From NCBI GenBank assembly GCA_029204225.1, contig CM055098.1:4490607-4554606 (forward strand): 64,000 bases of DNA, written 5' to 3'. The position numbers were made by a program, and so were the translations under genes. The stretch's first letter is position 1, and each line of letters starts with the position of its first letter. Of the stretch, positions 32,100 to 45,210 are shown in pieces. The stretch is from Diphasiastrum complanatum (taxonomy: Eukaryota > Streptophyta > Lycopodiopsida > Lycopodiales > Lycopodiaceae). The notes beneath the pieces are model-generated. The model ran no database searches and had not been told where the DNA came from. It saw only the letters and a list, made by a program, of their open reading frames with translations.

Positions 32100-35000
32100 C
32101 TATGATTGCAATTTAAGCCAATGTAGTATTCGCATTTAATGTGAATCTAATTGTAACAATTCCACTAGTTCTCAATATCTAGATTATTCTCAATCTTTAA
32201 GAAATGGTCATAAAAAACTACTTCCATCAAATATTTGAACAAGAGTACGTTTCATGATTGTCATTTTACTTGTCATAAAGTCTCACAATATTTCTCAAGC
32301 AAAAAATAGAACTCAAAACTATTCTAACTTGAAATAGAATATAGAAAAATGGTGGCATGCTCTACTTTATATGTTATCATAATATGTGACAATAGGAGGG
32401 CACTTGAAAGTTCTCCATCCAACCATGTCCTCTCTTCTTAATTAAAAGAAACCCTTTGAACCCAATGTAAGCCAATGGCAAGCACACGTGCCATGTGTCA
32501 CAACACCTCATTTAGTGAACCAATCACTCGCCTTCAGCATGTGCCCACCTTGTATGGTATGTACTCAACTTGACATTGACTTAGGCCCCTATGAACCATG
32601 GCCTATGTCCCAACTTTGGGTCTATATACGGCATGTGCCATTTAAACTATCTTGCCCTTGGAATTAATTTTTTTTTAAATCATGTATGTCCTAATGAGTG
32701 GAATTTAACTCCAAAACTCAAGGAGAGCAATGACTGTTTCAACCAGCAGTGCTTATTGGAATAGTTTTCCAATGTTATTATTTCCCCAACAAAGACTAGT
32801 AGAACATGGCTTTCCCCATTTATCCATTATCAATGTGCACATGCATGCACGCTGCCTTCTCATGCATTTGTATATCTACAAAATGAAAAATAAAAGATAA
32901 TGCAGTGATACATGCAAGTATGAGCTTCTTGTGAATCCATGATGCAAAATGAACGGGCAACAAATATGTGAGGACGTACAACAAAGATTCTTGAAAAGTT
33001 ATATAAGTAGAGAGCAGCTATCCTAGCAAAAAATTCCTTAAGAAATAATTGAGATTTCAATTACCTTTTATCAGAGAAATTTCCAGCATGTAGTGACGGC
33101 AGGAGTGTATATCTTGGGGTGGGTGTATGATCTAAAAAACTAAACAAACCAAACTATATAGAAACTCAAAATTGCATTGTGCTATATCTTGGTTAAGCTG
33201 AAACATAATTCATGCAAAACCCTGTCCTCTACCCTTCAGTAGTGCACAGGCATTCTTATGTAAAGTTCTGCATAAGAATAATTCCTCATTTTAAAATGAT
33301 GGTAAAAAACCAGCTGAAAAGCTGAAACATTTTAGAAAGCCCTGGCTTCAAGTAAATTGGGATTGTGATTTTCCTAATTACACAACATATTATTGTCCTC
33401 CTCACGGATTTTAACCTAAAAAACGTACTTCTATTTTGCATTTCTGTCTTCATGGCCCTTCCAAGCTTTCAAATTGGGTATTCCCTTCAAGTCCGTTCAG
33501 TACCCTTTCACAATAGTGCTACCTTACAGTGCAGAAGACAGCTTTGAGTTTCCTTCAGGATAAAAGATAATTGAGATTGAATAATTGCACAAAAGGATAA
33601 AAGATGCCCTCATGTGAATGATAACAATCTAAGCTTTTTTTGTCTTTGAAAAAGCAGTCTCGTGAAAATTGGTTTTGCAAGAAGCTCTATAGCTCTGATC
33701 ACTACTGTCTGCCACCAACATAGGGCCATTAATTTGACAGATAGAACTTCTCCAGACACTCCTGGGACTGGACTCACAATCGTTAGATCTTCCACAACAT
33801 CTTAAGATCTTTACACATCTGTCTGGCAAGTCCTCCACACCTTTCAATCAAGTATGCATATGCAATACTGATCTGTCAATTAGCAGCTCTACGAAGGAGC
33901 AACGTCTTGTGGGGATGGCTGCAACCCTACCATCCAACCCTTTCAAGTTCTGTTTGTTATCCTAGGAAGTTGATGTCATCAAGCAGTAATTCAGAATTCC
34001 TGATAAAAAGATATTTGCTAGTTTTAGCAGTCAGGCGTTTGTAATGCTTACATCAATCTTGGTTTATAGCATGCAAGAAGTTGCTGGCACAGATATAAAC
34101 ACATACGAGACAATGACACACTCGGACCACAGAACATACACTGAAAATAAAAAACCATGGTGTAGTGACTCTTGAACTTGACAACAGGGCGTTGAATGCA
34201 GCTCAGCTTTGAGCAGAATTAGCATTCAGAATTAGCCAACAAACATAGTCAAATTTTGCAGGTCTTTCTTGAATTGTTATCCAGTGTTGAAGAGACAATG
34301 GATTATCAGATCTTCATGACATAGCCCAAGCATTGTCCAGCAAGACATTGCGGCCATAATCATCGATGCCCCAAGAAAAGTGAGCAAGACAGGTTATGTA
34401 GCTCCTTCATAGCTTACCAAATTTAACTTTGAGAATGTAGTTCTAAAGCTACACAATCAACTGGCACTTCAGAATTCTGTGCTTGACCAGCAAATTCTTT
34501 GACCTTTATTCATCAAACAGCCAATCAGGTAGATGACTGAATGCCCAACAAAAATAGCTCTTTGTGAAATAGCACTAGAATACACACTATCATCCATTCC
34601 CAGCTCTCAAACTTTTTCCACCCTTCTAAATTTATAGATCCCTGAAATGGTTAATATTGTAAACCGGAGGATCCAAGCTCCTTACTTATTTAAGATGATC
34701 TTCATCCATTACCAGGTAGGGCAGATGCAGTTACTCACCAATTCACGCACTTAAACTTACACCACTGTCATGTTTTATGATTCCAAAAATCATTCAGCTA
34801 TTCCCTAGTGTGCATTAAGAGTAAAAGGTGGCAGCAGAAATAGACACTGGATGGGCCAAAGAATTATAACGTATCAAGGAATAGCTACAGTGAAACTTGA
34901 CAACAATCCACATTGATACGAAGCCAATTTCCAGCCTATCAAAATCTTCATGGGTTGAAAAAATTTGACAAATTTAAATCCCAGGCTACCAACACTGCAA

Positions 35001-35304
35001 TTCCGGTAGCCAAGCACAACCACACCACTTCAGGACCTGAAATTAAAAACCCAAAACAAGAGCACTTCTCAAAAAACTTACAAGACAGGACTGAACATCT
35101 ACGATAATGGAGAAATGAAGCTAAGGAAAAGAATGCTATATGTGAGACAGCAAATGCACAGAGATGAAACTGCGCATGAAGCTAAAATTATTTAGTGCTA
35201 GAGGATAATAACAGGCCACTAATGATACAACTGATACACATTTATGAACTAGCATATCGATCATATGTAGGATAAAACTTCAGAATTAAAAATCCCCCGG
35301 TAAT

Positions 35305-35306
<2 letters not shown>
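32100..35306. other. 3' flank of the SMP-C2 gene or its last intron
   Basis: No convincing domain. If exon 7 splices at its GTGAGT donor, the terminal exon should lie here. One phase-compatible candidate follows an ACTTGCCAG acceptor-like site near 33817 on the minus strand, but its 60-odd codons (about 33817-33630) resemble nothing I know. Confidence 0.4.

Positions 35307-35377
<71 letters not shown>
35307..35377. repeat. (GA)n microsatellite
   Basis: About 35 GA units, 170 bp downstream of the last identified exon of the SMP-C2 gene. Confidence 0.97.
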
Positions 35378-35380
<3 letters not shown>

Positions 35381-35545
35381 TATTGATTTCCTTGAGGTAC
35401 ATCTCAAGTTTGACCGAAGTCATTTGCCTCACGTCTCCAAACAAAAACTGTAGAAACGTATGCAAGTGACATAACTGAGAGAGAGAACGAGAAAAAATCC
35501 AAAAAATGCAGAGAACTTATAAATAGCAGGCACATATTAGGTACA

Positions 35546-36094
35546 TTAAACATTTGAAGGTAAAATTAGGCAGAGAAAACTTGAATACTCACTTTTCCCC
35601 CATGCAACCAGCTTGGACATCCAACCTTTCATGCTTTTGTAGTCGTTCTCCTCAGCTGATAATGATTTGTGACTTGTGACATTATTTTGGTTTTCAGTCT
35701 CCTTCGGGCCAGGTCCTGGTTCCAACTTATCAAAAAACTCTGGATAAGCAGTAAATCCATTTGTCAATCCCTGGTCGTCAGCTGCCAGACTTATCGCAGC
35801 AATCAGATTCGATAAAAAGCTCCTACTTGAGCTATCTTCATCAGAATCAGCACTTGTATTTGCCGTTTCATGCAATAGAGAATTTGATTCAATTTTCTCA
35901 TCATCTAAATCTAAATTTCCATTGGCAAGTGGACCATCTTCTTCTCTATCCTCCTCTTCATCTTCAACGTAAGCCTTATATGTAAGCCTAAGAACTACAT
36001 CTCCTGCATATTGCTTCAGAAAAGGACCCCATCCGCCTTTTAATGTAACAATTTTGTCACAAGGTACTGTATCTTGCAGAGTGCTAAGGTTCAC
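35546..36094 (-). CDS. NTMC2T5: NTMC2T5-type gene, exon 7 (C2 end and acidic tail)
   Basis: Acceptor TGGCAG|GTGAAC. It encodes VNLSTLQDTVPCDKIVTLKG, GWGPFLKQYAGDVVLRLTYK, then AYVEDEEEDREEDGP and a Ser/Asp-rich tail to KGWMSKLVAWGK. There is a strong donor, GGGAAAA|GTGAGTATT, at 35593/35592. Reading through it gives SEYSSFLCLILPSNV and a stop at 35546-35548. As I recall the family, its proteins often end in a short hydrophobic anchor, so either the donor is used and a terminal exon is missing, or the read-through tail serves. I cannot decide. Confidence 0.85.
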   Translation of the reverse strand: MNLSTLQDTVPCDKIVTLKGGWGPFLKQYAGDVVLRLTYKAYVEDEEEDREEDGPLANGNLDLDDEKIESNSLLHETANTSADSDEDSSSRSFLSNLIAAISLAADDQGLTNGFTAYPEFFDKLEPGPGPKETENQNNVTSHKSLSAEENDYKSMKGWMSKLVAWGKSEYSSFLCLILPSNV

Positions 36095-39000
36095 CTGCCA
36101 CATAGAGTATAGAGAGATTGGTATTTTGGAATTAACCAGACTTTCATATTACTGAAATTCGATTCAAGAGCAAATCCATTCAAAATCTGAACTGTTTCAA
36201 AATTCTTATTCAATCTGAAAGGGAAAACTTGGCATAAGTCAACACAAAAGCTTCCGCAAACCAAAAAATTAAACTAGAGCTTTGAAGACATGAAAAGCTA
36301 CTAATGCCAAAGATAGCATTATAATTCAGGCTGCAAGATTATGGACCAAACTGCAGGACTTGGCTCAACTAAGCCTCTAATGACCACCACATTGAAGCAA
36401 CTGCTTCACAATCAGAGTCTCCAAATCCCAGATTGATCTGAAAGTGAGCAATGAGCATGAATTCACAATTTCACACAAAGAAGCCAGCAATTAACGAAAG
36501 TAAGTTATGGCTTCAAGAGAATGGATGCTGTTATGAGTGCCAATGACCTCACTTTAAATGCAGAAACACTGGGACAAGAAAAAATGCAGAAGCTCAGCTC
36601 TCTTTTATGTCTAAAACAATGGTTACAGTTGCAGCAAATGCTCATTGAGCACAACTCCAATTTAAGCAGAGCACCTCAGGAACTTCCCTGAGATGAGTGT
36701 TGCTGTCTCTAGGGCCTTTGAAACAGTTCAGAACATCTAAAGACCTTCCAAGCCTCCCGTGCTACTTCTCAAATCAATGCAACTGGACAAATCGTAATTT
36801 TTTTCAAGGTCAACCCGCTACATAAAAAGCATTTCTCTGCTTCCACATTTCAAGGACTCTGAAGTTATCTATAAGGTTCAGTATAGTCAAAGCATCCCAT
36901 TTTGTACCTTTCGTTATGGAGAAAAATGTATCCCGAATGTATGGAACGTAAAAAGATTTATTTAATTTTTCTTATTTAGGGCCCTTAAATCCCAATGTGG
37001 GCCATTTCAGCTTTTTGACAAGCCTGTGCTTTTCGGAAGGGGATATTTCGATCAAGACATGATGGCAACATTTTCTTGTTACTTTTAATTCGTGTTTTTT
37101 AGCACCTACTTTTGTTAGCTCATAGTTTAGACTGAAACATTGTCCCTTCAATTCCTACTGGGGGCGACTTTTCACAAATTGCCGTTTTGATCCTTTTTGA
37201 ACCACGATTCCTATTTGAATTGGAATCGGCCAGTTCAAACTGAATATTTTTTTTTTGAACTGTCTGGTTCATGTGACAAAAAAGCCTGATTTGGCAGAAT
37301 TTTCCAACGTTCAGGCTATGTTCTTTTTGCCTTTAACAGGGAAGTTTCTCATGCTTTTTGGAGAGTGGTGCAGATAATTGCTGATAAGTTAGTACTTATC
37401 ACTAACTAAACTGCAAATCACAGTTGAAAGTGCATCAAGCTTTAAAATTTGGATTTTCTCATGTTATGCATTATTGTACCAATAGTCTCCAACTTTGTGT
37501 TGAATTGTGTTGCCTTGGAGAGACTTGACAATGGGACCCATCCCCACATTAATTAGATGCCCTATCCTGCACACTGCCTAGACCTCTTGTTTGAGGATAT
37601 TATGAAATCACCTTGGGTCAAAGAGGTGGTTGGCATGGAAGCCTCCCCCACCAAGTTTGCTTTTCTGTTGATTGTTCTAGAGGAATTCTTGAAAGTGCTA
37701 GAAGCTTGGGGTGGATGGTTGTTTCGAACCACTCGGCGTAGCAGGGGATGTCACAAGAGCAGAGCGTAAAAGACCTCAAAATAGAGCTTCCTCATCAACA
37801 TAGAGGTTTATCGTAGCGTCTTTCACTTTATCTTAGAGATAGTTATGGACTTAGCTCATTACATTCGCCACGTCTTTCTTGATTACATTACTATTATGCA
37901 TAATTAGGCCCTTGGGCCATTTTTAGTCCTGTACTGGCTATGGCCCATTATATTAGTCTAGTTGCTAATTTGGTCACATGACTGATAAGGCGGGTCACCT
38001 AGTGGGTCATAGACCTACTGGGAGGGGGCACTATTATCCCTCCTAGAGATTGGTCTCCCTAGTCTTATCCATTTAGGGTTCATCTATGACTATAAGTAGG
38101 AGACATTGTCATTCATTATTATTGATCTCCTCTTTAGTCTCCCTAAGCATCTCTTTATCGCTTTCTAGGGTTAGTTCCTGCTTATGTGCTGCTTTCCTAG
38201 CTTAGCTATTGATCTGCTGTGAATCATTTCCTAACTGAGATGTATCAGAAATAACTTCCCTTGGATTAAAAAATAAAAATTCACAGCAGCAGTTGAAATC
38301 CAATCATGGATTCATAATAGCCTATTAAGACAAAATCACATAAGCTTTGTTCCACTTCAAAATTAAAGTGTAGAGACTTTCCTACAAATCATACGTAACA
38401 AATTTTGGCAGGCTGGCAACGCTTTTAAATAAAGTGGGTACTAATATTTATTACATTGACCAATAAATGTCCTAAAAATATGATTCAGCTTGCTTAAATT
38501 ACATGCAAACAGCGGAGCTCCTCACCATAGTAACCACATCAAACTGCCTCCACAAATTGGATGCATCCCACCATTCTTTTACAGATTAGAAGATTGGATC
38601 CATACCACCATTCTTTACAGATTAGCAGATTGCATCCATACCACCATTCCTTTACAGATTAGCAGGCTTTACATTTTGAGGCTTCGAGTTCTGAATCCAA
38701 ATTTGTAATGGAGTAGGCGTTCAGCGAAGCTCCTTCAACCAGGGTTAGCACCCAACTAAAGGGATATCTTCCACATGAAAAGATCCCTCATGAATTTAAG
38801 AAGTCTGCTGCAATTTTCACAGTACCCAGGCACAAACATTCTTGCCTGGTCATCTTCCTCACATGTCATGGTTTCAGTAGATCTCCATGGCCTTCACACA
38901 GGCCTCCCACGTTAAATTTAAGCAGGCTTCAAGTCCATTGTGAAATCCATGAAAAAGGATCTAATGCTAGGAGGAGGTAAAATCCTTAAGAACTCCGGTT

Positions 39001-42000
39001 AATTTCTCCACTTAACAAAGGAAGGGGAGATGGCACATGCAAGTATGGTTCACGTCAGGTACACTCAGCAGATCTGCACACATCTCCACGGCTACAACAT
39101 GCACTTCTAAGATATGATCAGTGATGTTTGGTTGCCATGCAGGCAAGGCAACAACTATTTCATTGTTCCAGGCTTCCTCATCATACATAGCTGGCTTGCA
39201 CACGCAAAAGAGTTCTTCATGTAGGCAGCCTCTCAAGCAGGTAAGCATTCAGCATTTTGTTTCACCGATGGGGGCCACGAGCAGATGGGTCTTCAATGCA
39301 AAAGCAATCGGAATGGTTTTCTTGCATCAATTCAAACATTTCAGAAAGGAATCCAATAATAGCTGCACCTGTCATTACTTTTGAAAGGGCTGAAATTTCT
39401 TACATGCTTGGATCCACACTAATCTGAAATGCAAATCACCCAATTCATGATGAGAGTAGTGCATCAAGATGTGACGGTAACGACCAAAATGAAATCTCTC
39501 TCTTTCAAGCAAATAAAAGCCTACATTGTAGACACAATCCAGTCTTGTGAGTGAATTACAAGAGAGTGCCCTTCTCTCAGTTCCACACCTTAAATAGCTA
39601 ACGGCTATTAGTTTACTAGCCTAAACTACATGGCAGTACCTTCACACTATATATATCATTGCATCCACAAATCAATAGACAACGGGCCTTGGTCATTGGT
39701 CCACATGATGGACATTTTGTCTAGGTGAATTAGCAGCATATTGTACATAGTTTCATGAAGTAGTAGAAGAAAGAGTACAAGTAGTGGTGATAGTGGAGAG
39801 AAGACACGTACAAAGTCGAAGAAGCAGGAGTAAATTTGATTAGTCTTAAGCAATCTTTCAAGATGAGTTATGTTGAAGCATTGTATGAAGAATTCTAAAG
39901 ATCAGTATGGCATTTGCCAGTTCTTTTGGATCTTCTATCAGATCAGGAGAACTTCTCAAGTGTTTATGGACAGCTAACCTCCCAAATAGTGGACATCTTC
40001 CCAGATTCCATGGGACCGGTAGTTGTTCACCACCCGGGCCTACCTGCTCTTTTTACTAGGCCCACCTCGCCAGGCCATCAAGCCAACTGGCTGGCCAAGC
40101 TGGGCTTCAAGCTAGGCCAAGAGCTTGCAGCTGAAATGTGTGCTGGCCTCTAGGCCAGGCCACTTGGCACTCATGTTGAGCCCTTAGGCTCAAGCCCAAT
40201 TCTGTACTCTCCATCTCTCTCTCTCAAGCCCAATTCAAGCCAATCCGCTAGCACCAAATTCCAATCTGGCTTCCTCCTGATCTAGATTTTTCCATCCCAT
40301 TGACCTGAATTGTGATTAGAGAAGGTTCCCCCCATCCTTTCCTCTCTCGGTTTAGCTAGCTCGGGGCTCTATCGATTGTAGTGCTCCCAGTCACTGCCAG
40401 AACAGGCAGCGATCAGGACTGTAGGTCCTCAGCCAGCAATTTTCTTCCCTTGGGAAGAGGTGCGATTGAAATTCGATTCTCATAATAAAAATTGTCAGTA
40501 GACTTCTCATTTGCACTAACTTTCCACAGAATATCAATGCAAGGACAGATCTGGATGACTACTAACAGTTCACATATCTAACAGATCCTTTGCAACTCCT
40601 ATTCTCGAAATGTTCAATTTCCAGCCACCCTCAACTGAATTTTGTTACTGAGTAGATGCTACCCAGATAGGAAAACCCTCCCCTCATTCCACTTCAATTT
40701 ACCTCCTTATTTAGTTGATTGCAAGTATGGAGTTTCTTTCCGTATTAAGAAAGGTTAACTTTTCCTACTTATACATTGTAAACAATCAACACCAGCATCT
40801 TCATGTCTTACAATCACTAAATGTGAACAAAATCAATCTACAAATAAACTTCTAACAAGTTGTAGAAGACAATACAACCACACAGAATTTTGCAACCATT
40901 AACCAGAAATACTTCATTCACTAAAGAAAATTTCAAGTACCTGAACAATACGTTTTTAAAGAAGGCCATTTGAGACTGGATATTAAAACTTGAAACACAG
41001 AGTTTATTGAGACTCACAGCACACATGTAAACCCCCACCCATTCCTAGAACAAAGCCATGGTCACCCCCAGTAGCTAAGACTTCCCATACGTCCATAGCC
41101 CATCCTACTGGAGAGATGCCTCACCTAGTCTCACCTAGTCCAAAAGATCAATGAGAGCTCTCATCAGTTCAGTCCCCACTTGATACCCCTTGTACCACTT
41201 ATATAGCCACAGCCAAGGTCACATGTACCTGATACCCGCTGTGCAGCTGCTCCCTTATTTCCATTTTAAGTGTATAACTAATCGTGGGCTCTCAGCTAAC
41301 CAAAATTGTCAGCAAGTGCTAACCCAGTAACCTCACCGGGGTTCCCATGAAAGTGACTAAACACTGACTAAAAGTGGTTAATCAAGGACAAAACACCAAA
41401 AGGTACACAATATTTCCTTGTACATCAGTTTCAAGACACCATCCTTGATGCCTTTATTAAGGTCAAATTCTACAAAGTAGGCAGCATCACTTGCTGCATT
41501 CCTTTATTAGTGAAAGGGGGAAAACGACCAACTAATTGCTAAAAGGTCAGTATTTGAGTTTCTTTTTACTTTGCTGAATTTCAAGTAATTAACTGATGGT
41601 TCCAAAGGCAAGGCTTACAGAACATCCACCGTGTAAAATATAGCAGGCAATATATTGATGGAAGTTTGTAGTTTAACCTTCATAAGCTTCCAAACAAAAG
41701 TCCTTTAACTCATGCATCCTTGCTGTGTACTGCTTCAATTTGAAGAAAACTTTTTCTTTCATGGTCTGCTCAATATCTCGACTTATTATACCTCATACAG
41801 ATTTTATCTTTGCTGTTCATAAGACTTAGAGAAAAACTCAACAGCCAAGGTTAAACACTACATAGCATATAAACCTACTTCAGATGTAAACTTTGATAGT
41901 CATAGAATCTTATACCTCACCATGGCCAACAGTGAACGCAGTTAATCCAAATGTATCTCGAACGCATATAGCTAGCCGTTGCATCTTTGGATTGACCACC

Positions 42001-45000
42001 AATAACTGAAAATCCTGACAAGTCAACAAACAATCATCAGCTCATCTGCTATGAGACATTTGACAATAGATGGTAGAGCTTCTAAATATTAACAATCAGG
42101 AGTTCTGCCATATGAACTTGGTACCTAGCCTGCATAGCCTACACAAAACTATGAACAATGTTGCATCTGCATTTACTGTGTGAGATGCAGAGCTGCATTC
42201 CTGTGCATTCCTGTGCATTCCTGTACAACTATTTAAAGTATGCTAAAATATTTCATGTAGATAGCAAAACATAGGTTGGATAGACATCCATACGTTCTTT
42301 ACAGACACTTAAGGTTCATACATGCGAATCGTGATACTTAGGCTTACATATGATCACAGAAACACATGACAAGCTTCCAAAGTACTAAACAAGTGAGAAT
42401 ATCTGGAGTCTGAGTCTGATTCTGGTCTGATTCTGGCTACAGGTAATAAGGCCCAAGACATGATTGATTGATCTTAAAGAACATGGGTGACATCCAAATA
42501 TGTGGTTCTCCCATCTGATGCCCTCTGAAGTGGTATGTCATCAAGTACACATTTAGTTCTGTCAAAGATTTTCCAAGTACCAAGCCTCAAGAAGGAATGT
42601 TTGAAAAGACAACAAAAAAGAGAAGATCAAAGTGCCTTCCAAACTTCGATTTTTGAACCACCAACTTTGACTAGGCCCCAAATTCTGTAGACTACATTAG
42701 AGTTTTCTGTTTCTAACAAATCTTATGTATCCTCTCTATGCCCCTGAACCTCTTCAGTAATCCAATTTCAGACAAAAAACCTGCAAGCTCCAGGCAGAAG
42801 AGAGTCTCAACTCGGTAGACACCTAGAATTTTAAGATACCCATGGAACACTGTGTATTCTCCATCCGTTAGATGTAGTGCAACAATGACAATCACATACT
42901 TGTGGCAGCACAACCTACTCGGAAAAGACTACATAAAGCACATGTACAGGAACATAGACGACTGAAAAAATACGGCACTGGCACTTTAATCCAAGGTTGA
43001 CCTGTAAATAATGAAAATTAGTCTGTGCAGCTGAGAAGATCACACACACATGTGTGGGAAAGAAACATTCAGCAATGAAGCTCATGTGGAGCTTCTCTCT
43101 ACGAATTTGAAGTGAAACAGCTAACCTGGTAATGTGATGTAAGCCATACACATGCATGCTAATAATAAGTTTTGATAGAGCCAGAAGGAGATATGTTAAT
43201 TATGACAAAGAGTTTACTGTTGTACCTGATTCCAAATGGGAGCCCCAGGAGGACCAAATATGGAGGTCTGGCTATTTTTTTTACTGCATGTTACTTGGTC
43301 TCCTAGCATTAGAACAACATAGGGATCTGGTTTCCCTGCAAAGTTAAAATCAAAGACATCAGCCAGGAAACTATAATCTACTCTGTTGGTAACAGCCATC
43401 AACTTTTATGATTGCAACTTGAAAGTAAGATTAAAGCACTGGTAACTATGTGAATCTAGCCATTTTAAGAAAGTTAAGGTTAAACATCTTCATAAGAAAT
43501 TTCTTCAACATATTTTAAAGCCCTCATTGCCAAACCAGTCAACTCATCACCTAGGTTTATAAAGTTACAAACTACTCTCAGCTTTTAAGTCTTGTCAAGC
43601 AGATCATGATAGAATAAACAATCACATTTTCAATCATAGGCCACAAGATCCCAGTAAAGGGCCAGATGGGTCCTAACACCACCATCACACTTGATGTGCA
43701 CAAAAAGCTGCTTAAAAACAGATGAATTTGAGTATGCACGCATGAGTAGTGTTGGAGGTTAACTTCAAGATCAGGAAGGACCCTATGGAGTACATAAACT
43801 GTAAGGTACTACATATATGAGGACAGAGCATTTAGTTGCTCTCCTACGGTATTAAGAAAGGTAAACATTAGTAACACAAGATTTTAGCTTAAGAACAGTA
43901 AAGAACAACAAAGACAGTGGCAATAAGAAAGGTCTCAAAAGAATAATTTATCTCCAAATTCTTGGACATCAACAGGAAAAAACAAGAGAATCGAGAATAC
44001 TTGCAACAAGTACCCTCCAGAGCATACAATTCCAAGAAAGCAACATTCTCAGGGATAATTTTCAAGAGTAGTAGCTTGTTGATAAACAAAGTTTCCCCTG
44101 GAAATCTTTCAAGGAATAGCCCTAATCAAAATTTGTTGCGTATAGCATATTGTTACTGAAAGATGTTCACTCAAATACCAAAGGTCGAAAATCATCAACT
44201 TACTGAGAAAACTTATTTAAAGCATGCAAAACATAAACTATTAACAATTATCACACCGAGAAACTTGCAAGCTAGGTCTGCCTGACATCAATGGTTTTCC
44301 CAAAAATAATCCTTGATGTTCCTGAAAACACTAGTGGTGACTTTTTAACACCTCTAGAAAAGCAGATAACCATTTCATTTCTTCCTGTAACAAACATTCT
44401 CGCGGTTTAAGATTACTGATTCATACCAATTCTTGGAAGGACTCTGAAATAAAGTGAAACACATTACCAGGAAAAACAATGAAATGATATACTAACATGG
44501 CTAGTCAACAAACTCATGCTTTTTAAAATGTCACCCATTTCAGTGATAGCTTCCACCTTCAAATGCTCACTACTCTAGACATCTGCATAACTCACCTATA
44601 GGAATATAATGTAGCTTCCTTGCATCTATTACTGTAACTGATAGTTCACCCGAAAAGTCCTTGTTACAATCTGAGCTGGCTCCATCTTTAAAATCTTTTG
44701 GTGTAGGTCCAAGTGTCTTTCCTTGCATAAAATTCAAGACTGTTTTATTGGGGCGTACAAATAATTGTGGAAGGTCTTCCGTGAGCAGCTTGGTCAAAAA
44801 ACTGAAACAAAGTATATACATGCATTAGGAAACTAAAACGTAAACAATTCAGCATCACAAAATGACGTGAATAAGATGAAACACTTTTTATTCTGCAAAC
44901 TTCAATAGTTGTAACTAGCTATAGAGATTCAAACAACTAATATCAAACGAGTTCACATCTAGCTTTGAATTGTGATGGAGAATAGTATATTTGACATGCA

Positions 45001-45143
45001 AGCGTTATTTGTATAAATAAATCACAATCCAGCATGAACATGATACACACAAACCCTATGGAATTCGATTGGGAAAGAAACTACAAAGCTTCAGTTGCTT
45101 GCCAACTTCCATAAGAATGGCATGCAGAGACTTGAAAAACAAG

Positions 45144-45210
<67 letters not shown>

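Larger units (their letters stand above)
36095..41915 (-). other. intron 6 of the NTMC2T5-type gene
   Basis: 5.8 kb, GT-AG. Apart from the hAT-like scrap (37.56 kb), an LTR-like stretch (37.88-38.25 kb), the 38.57-kb tandem repeat and a CAAGC/GGCCA-rich patch (40.06-40.2 kb), I see no coding structure in it. Confidence 0.7.

Noticed and set aside
33610-33847. Candidate terminal exon of the SMP-C2 gene
   Set aside because: Phase fits, but the encoded 60-odd residues have no hydrophobic anchor or resemblance to the family tail, and the acceptor is weak.
39990-40200. GGCCA/CAAGC-rich patch as a possible satellite
   Set aside because: Repeats are too irregular to define a unit length.
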